The translations under genes were made by a program, and so were the position numbers. Positions 42,603-45,438 of a stretch of 45,438 nt of DNA are shown here, one piece after another; the stretch's first letter is position 1, and each line of letters starts with the position of its first letter. The notes under the pieces were generated by a model that saw nothing but the letters and a program-made list of their open reading frames with translations, was not told the DNA's origin and searched no databases. This stretch comes from MnTg04 sp964568075 (lineage in GTDB: Bacteria > Pseudomonadota > Gammaproteobacteria > Steroidobacterales > MnTg04): the NCBI GenBank assembly GCA_964568075.1, contig CAZMOM010000028.1, forward strand, positions 1 to 45,438. Reading direction: 5' to 3'.

Positions 42603-44177
42603 TCAGGAAATCAGATAATTTATGCTATCCAGCTCCAGGCCGGTTACCCGGGTCACTTCCGACCGGCCAACCAGGTGGCGAATACGGTAGACCAGGAACT
42701 CTCCCGGCTTAACCGGTGCCAGAGCAACGATGATATTGAGTGCGCCTTCGGCCAGGTCCAAATCGCTGTGTGTCTGCGCTCCACACAAAACGAACCAGGC
42801 CCGGTTGCGTTCGCTGGCGGGAAACGCGCCCTCTTCATGTACGAGCGACAGGTATTTCTCGACCTGGAGGCGGGCTTTTTCCCACAATCGTTCATCGTTA
42901 TTTTGAAATACCACCCAGCGCGTACCCTGCCGGATGCTTTCGATGGTTTGCTGCAGTATCCGTCTCGCGTCCAGCGAGCGACTGCCGCCCGGGCCGGGCC
43001 CAAGAGTGGTCAGCTCGTCGCCAGTCTCCACGATCGCGCCATATTGAGTAAGAATATTGACGCCCATTGCCCTCAGGTGAACCGCCTGATCGTGCGGCAC
43101 GAACTGAGACAGGCGAATGCCGCCGCGCAAAAGCGTCGTTCTTTGTTCCGGTTTGCCCCATACCCTGCCAGCCGAAGAACAGCGGGCCAAGTATCCTACC
43201 AATGCGCCTGATGGCGGGAATTCCTCAAGCTTTCCCGTCAGTCGGTTAGTCATACAGATCCGCGGGTAAAACATCACGGCATTATCACTGGAAAAATTCA
43301 GTCTTCTGAATCCTGCAATCGCTTCGGTTGGACTGCTCCATGCCGCGTCCGGGTCCACCAGAAGTATTGCGCCCCGCTGGCGGCACAGCCTTGCAGCGGC
43401 GAGCAATGCGACCGGTCCGGGCCCTTGCCGACGGGAATGCGGGGGTAGTATCAAAAAATTAAAACAGGGTATTTTCTGCAGCGCGTGCATTCCGGTCGCA
43501 TCCACCGCGGAACCGATCAAATCGTAGTCGCTCGTCTCCGTGCCATCGTGTCCGTCATCGCCCGCTTCAAGATAGGCCACCTCGGCAATCGAACCGGCAC
43601 TCACTGTTTTATCGGGACGCTGCGCAGGGACGTCTCCGCTCACCCGCAGCAGGTCGGAATCAAGAAGTACATTAGCGACAAAACCACTGTCGTCCGGTCT
43701 AGTGCTGACGCAACGGTAGATTTCCTGATCCATCACTACCGACGAGCGTCTATCACGCAGCCGCTGCACAACCAGGTTAAACAGGCGATCTTCCTGAGGT
43801 GCGATATTGTCGTAATCTACCGATACCCGAAGCGCCTCATGCGCGCCAGGCGATCTGGCCTCCAGAGTCAGGAGTTCGTTGCCGGCCGGAACGCCGATGG
43901 TGGCGCTTTTGCCACCATTGATGACGCGAACGACAATCGCTTTTTCGCCGCCCTGAGAAAAATATTGCTCTACGGAAAATGCCAGGGGGCTCGAATGCCA
44001 AAGTCCACCGAAAATTTCGTTGAATTCGCGGAAACTGTCTATTTCGGTAGGAAGATCGGGTGGGCCACGCAGCGCTCGGCCGACGAAAGCTGTGATCGCA
44101 GCCGGAGCATTCTCGATAGACTGCTCTGGCGCAACCGATTCTTCAACCAGAATGCCCGGCGTATAAAGGTCAGGCAC
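42603..44177 (-). CDS. Orphan contractile-tail sheath protein
   Basis: 524 residues from the GTG at 44177, preferred because GGAG (44187-44184) lies 6 nt upstream and the protein then begins MPDLYTPGILVEE, the usual sheath start; a TTG at 44216 is less likely. The N-terminal sheath domain shows AFVGRALRGP and FSVEQYFSQGGEKAIVVRV. The subtilisin-like middle domain holds CFNFLILPP and LLVDPDAAW. The C-terminal domain is RRILQQTIESIRQGTRWVVF.NNDERLWEKAR...VKPGEFLVYRI, which packs around the tube in phage, pyocin and type VI-like tails. No tube, baseplate, spike or chaperone gene is within the window. Confidence 0.87.
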   Translation of the reverse strand: MPDLYTPGILVEESVAPEQSIENAPAAITAFVGRALRGPPDLPTEIDSFREFNEIFGGLWHSSPLAFSVEQYFSQGGEKAIVVRVINGGKSATIGVPAGNELLTLEARSPGAHEALRVSVDYDNIAPQEDRLFNLVVQRLRDRRSSVVMDQEIYRCVSTRPDDSGFVANVLLDSDLLRVSGDVPAQRPDKTVSAGSIAEVAYLEAGDDGHDGTETSDYDLIGSAVDATGMHALQKIPCFNFLILPPHSRRQGPGPVALLAAARLCRQRGAILLVDPDAAWSSPTEAIAGFRRLNFSSDNAVMFYPRICMTNRLTGKLEEFPPSGALVGYLARCSSAGRVWGKPEQRTTLLRGGIRLSQFVPHDQAVHLRAMGVNILTQYGAIVETGDELTTLGPGPGGSRSLDARRILQQTIESIRQGTRWVVFQNNDERLWEKARLQVEKYLSLVHEEGAFPASERNRAWFVLCGAQTHSDLDLAEGALNIIVALAPVKPGEFLVYRIRHLVGRSEVTRVTGLELDSINYLIS

Positions 44178-44183
44178 CGTCCG

Positions 44184-44187
44184 CTCC
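44184..44187 (-). promoter_or_regulatory. Ribosome-binding site that sets the sheath start
   Basis: GGAG with 6-nt spacing to the GTG at 44177. Nothing comparable precedes the TTG at 44216, so the shorter protein is preferred. Confidence 0.6.
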
Positions 44188-44216
44188 GATAGCCGTGGTC
44201 GTGGATTCGGATACAA

Positions 44217-44245
44217 AATCTAGCACACCACGGCCTGATTTTCGA
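44217..44245 (-). promoter_or_regulatory. Possible promoter of the sheath gene with upstream A/T tracts
   Basis: On the minus strand TCGAAA (44245-44240) and TAGATT (44222-44217) are spaced 17 nt and each match consensus at four of six positions. Two homopolymer tracts (A8 at 44263-44270 and A7 at 44275-44281 on the plus strand) lie just upstream, where an UP element or curved DNA would act. Confidence 0.3.
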
Positions 44246-44358
44246 TCACCGATGACAGCTCGAAAAAAAAGGACAAAAAAATAGCCAGGACCGGGTGGCG
44301 TCAGGATTCCCTCAGACATAAGCTTGCTGTTCTTTCGTCTGCGATCGGAGTCAGCAAG

Positions 44359-45297
44359 ATGCACCAGACCACAGGGCGATGGCAGTTGGGCCTTATGTTG
44401 TCGCTGACTACCGTGGCGATGTGGGGAATTCTGCCCGTCGTCCTCAAATTGCTTCTTGGTCATATGGATGCGGTCACTATCACCTGGTACCGGTTTCTGG
44501 TTGCGACGATCGTAATCGGCGTCTATCTGATCGCCCGGAAAAGACTCCCTCGTCTGAGTCGGATATCACGCGTCGGTCTGTTTTTGCTGGCCATAGCGAT
44601 CGGCGGTCTGGCAGGAAATTATCTCCTTTACCTGTTGAGTCTCGAACTGATCAGCCCCGGAACCGCGCAGGTCGTTATTCAACTTGCGCCGATATTGCTG
44701 ATATTTGGGGGCCTGATCGTGTTTCGCGAAAAATTCAACCGAAAACAGTGGTTTGGAATGATCGTACTGATGACGGGTCTGGCGCTGTTTTTTAATCGCA
44801 GACTCATCGAGCTCTTTTCCAGTGTGAGTGAATACACGATTGGCGTCATGATGGTCATCGCAGCATCTTTCACCTGGGCCGCCTACGCATTGGCGCAAAA
44901 ACAGCTGCTCAATCAATTGGGTTCTGATCAGATCATGTTTATCCTGTACATGACTTCGGCGTTACTGTTCTGGCCGCAATCGCAACCTGCCGCGATCTTT
45001 CATTTAAACAGTCTCGGTTTCGGCCTGCTCGCGTTCGCATCGTTGAATACGCTGGTTGCATATGGCGCGTTTGCCGAGGCTCTCAACCACTGGCAGGCGT
45101 CCCGCATCAGCGCGATACTCGCGATCACACCGTTGCTGACTCTGACATTCGTGGAAATGATCAGTCGAATGTATCCGGATATTCTGGCCAGCGAAGAAAT
45201 GGGCGCGATCGCACTGACGGGTGCCTTGCTTGTCGTACTGGGCACAGTGCTCACGGCGTTGGCAGGTTCAAATAAGCAACCCAGACGGGTGGAGTGA
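44359..45297 (+). CDS. EamA/DMT-family transporter
   Basis: 312 residues with about ten membrane helices in two repeated EamA halves: MWGILPVVLKLLL...AVTITWYRFLVATIVIG in the first and SFTWAAYALAQKQLL...IMFILYMTSALLFWP in the second. The end of helix 4 carries LISPGTAQVVIQLAPILLIFGGL, typical of drug/metabolite transporters. Members export amino acids, nucleosides or other small metabolites; the substrate cannot be told. GGAG lies 8 nt before the ATG. It is divergent from the sheath gene. Confidence 0.88.
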   Translation: MHQTTGRWQLGLMLSLTTVAMWGILPVVLKLLLGHMDAVTITWYRFLVATIVIGVYLIARKRLPRLSRISRVGLFLLAIAIGGLAGNYLLYLLSLELISPGTAQVVIQLAPILLIFGGLIVFREKFNRKQWFGMIVLMTGLALFFNRRLIELFSSVSEYTIGVMMVIAASFTWAAYALAQKQLLNQLGSDQIMFILYMTSALLFWPQSQPAAIFHLNSLGFGLLAFASLNTLVAYGAFAEALNHWQASRISAILAITPLLTLTFVEMISRMYPDILASEEMGAIALTGALLVVLGTVLTALAGSNKQPRRVE

Positions 45298-45325
45298 GGT
45301 CACTGGCCCGGACTAAGCTGCGACG

Positions 45326-45438
45326 ATGAGAGCGCTATTCGAACAGTATCCTGAGCTGGGCCGGAATCTTGCCTGCGCCCCGCTGGCCAGGCTGCCGACA
45401 CCCGTGACAAGAAGAGTCTGGCCAGACCATAACCGGAC
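45326..45438 (+). CDS. Start of a PLP-dependent ACC deaminase/D-cysteine desulfhydrase-like gene (3' end outside window)
   Basis: Only 37 codons are visible. MRALFEQYPELGRNL followed by LARLPTPVTR resembles the N-terminus of D-cysteine desulfhydrase and 1-aminocyclopropane-1-carboxylate deaminase relatives, which begin LFERYPAL...LPLADLPTPVE. The catalytic Lys lies beyond the window. It starts 28 nt after the EamA gene stops, so they may be cotranscribed. Confidence 0.55.
   Translation, partial: MRALFEQYPELGRNLACAPLARLPTPVTRRVWPDHNR

Noticed and set aside
42603..44177. Prophage
   Set aside because: A single sheath gene with no integrase, structural, lysis or replication genes and no att-like repeats seen; housekeeping-style genes lie on both sides.

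Overview
The window looks like the chromosome of a free-living gammaproteobacterium, most likely a marine or environmental relative of the Chromatiales, Woeseiales or Pseudomonadales. It reads as moderately GC-rich by eye. The evidence is gene order: dsbD-tlpA-aroQ-accB-accC-prmA-(zinc ribbon DUF3426)-dusB-fis-purH-purD on the plus strand, then rho and trxA on the minus strand divergent from rhlB. Both are typical gammaproteobacterial neighbourhoods. A run of ten N at 33524-33533 shows that the sequence is a scaffold, possibly metagenome-derived. The first gene (dsbD) and the last (a PLP-dependent enzyme) are cut by the window edges.

Region 1 (1-16620) is conserved housekeeping: periplasmic thiol transfer (DsbD, TlpA), shikimate step 3 (AroQ), biotin carboxyl carrier and biotin carboxylase (AccB, AccC), L11 methylation (PrmA), tRNA dihydrouridine (DusB), Fis, the end of purine synthesis (PurH, PurD), Rho, thioredoxin, RhlB, a YrfG-like nucleotidase, CysQ and a small DUF465 protein.

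Region 2 (16637-28296) is centred on the cell envelope. A four-gene minus-strand unit encodes a DUF1302 protein, a DUF1329 protein, a periplasmic YCF48-type beta-propeller and an RND/MMPL inner-membrane protein; together they could move a hydrophobic compound across the envelope. Upstream on the same strand lies a small lipoprotein, a methyltransferase and plsB. A divergent short-chain dehydrogenase follows.

Region 3 (28286-33741) holds a YqiA-type esterase, an alkyltransferase-like DNA repair protein, two GTPases of the Era-like/DUF697 type whose genes overlap by 107 bp, a 51-bp tandem repeat beside a possible dispersed repeat, and a sodium:solute symporter interrupted only by the N run.

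Region 4 (33829-38191) is a minus-strand block of six small exported proteins: five lipoproteins, two of them paralogues, and one M48 metalloprotease with a TPR-like tail. No function can be named for the block.

Region 5 (38493-45438) has a fused hydantoinase/5-oxoprolinase coupled to a DUF4442 hotdog protein, a solitary contractile-tail sheath protein with no other tail gene near it, an EamA transporter and the start of a PLP-dependent deaminase/desulfhydrase-like gene. The best candidates for something undescribed are the orphan sheath gene, the lipoprotein/M48 block, the overlapping GTPase pair and the four-gene envelope unit. No tRNA, rRNA, CRISPR array or intact insertion sequence was seen.
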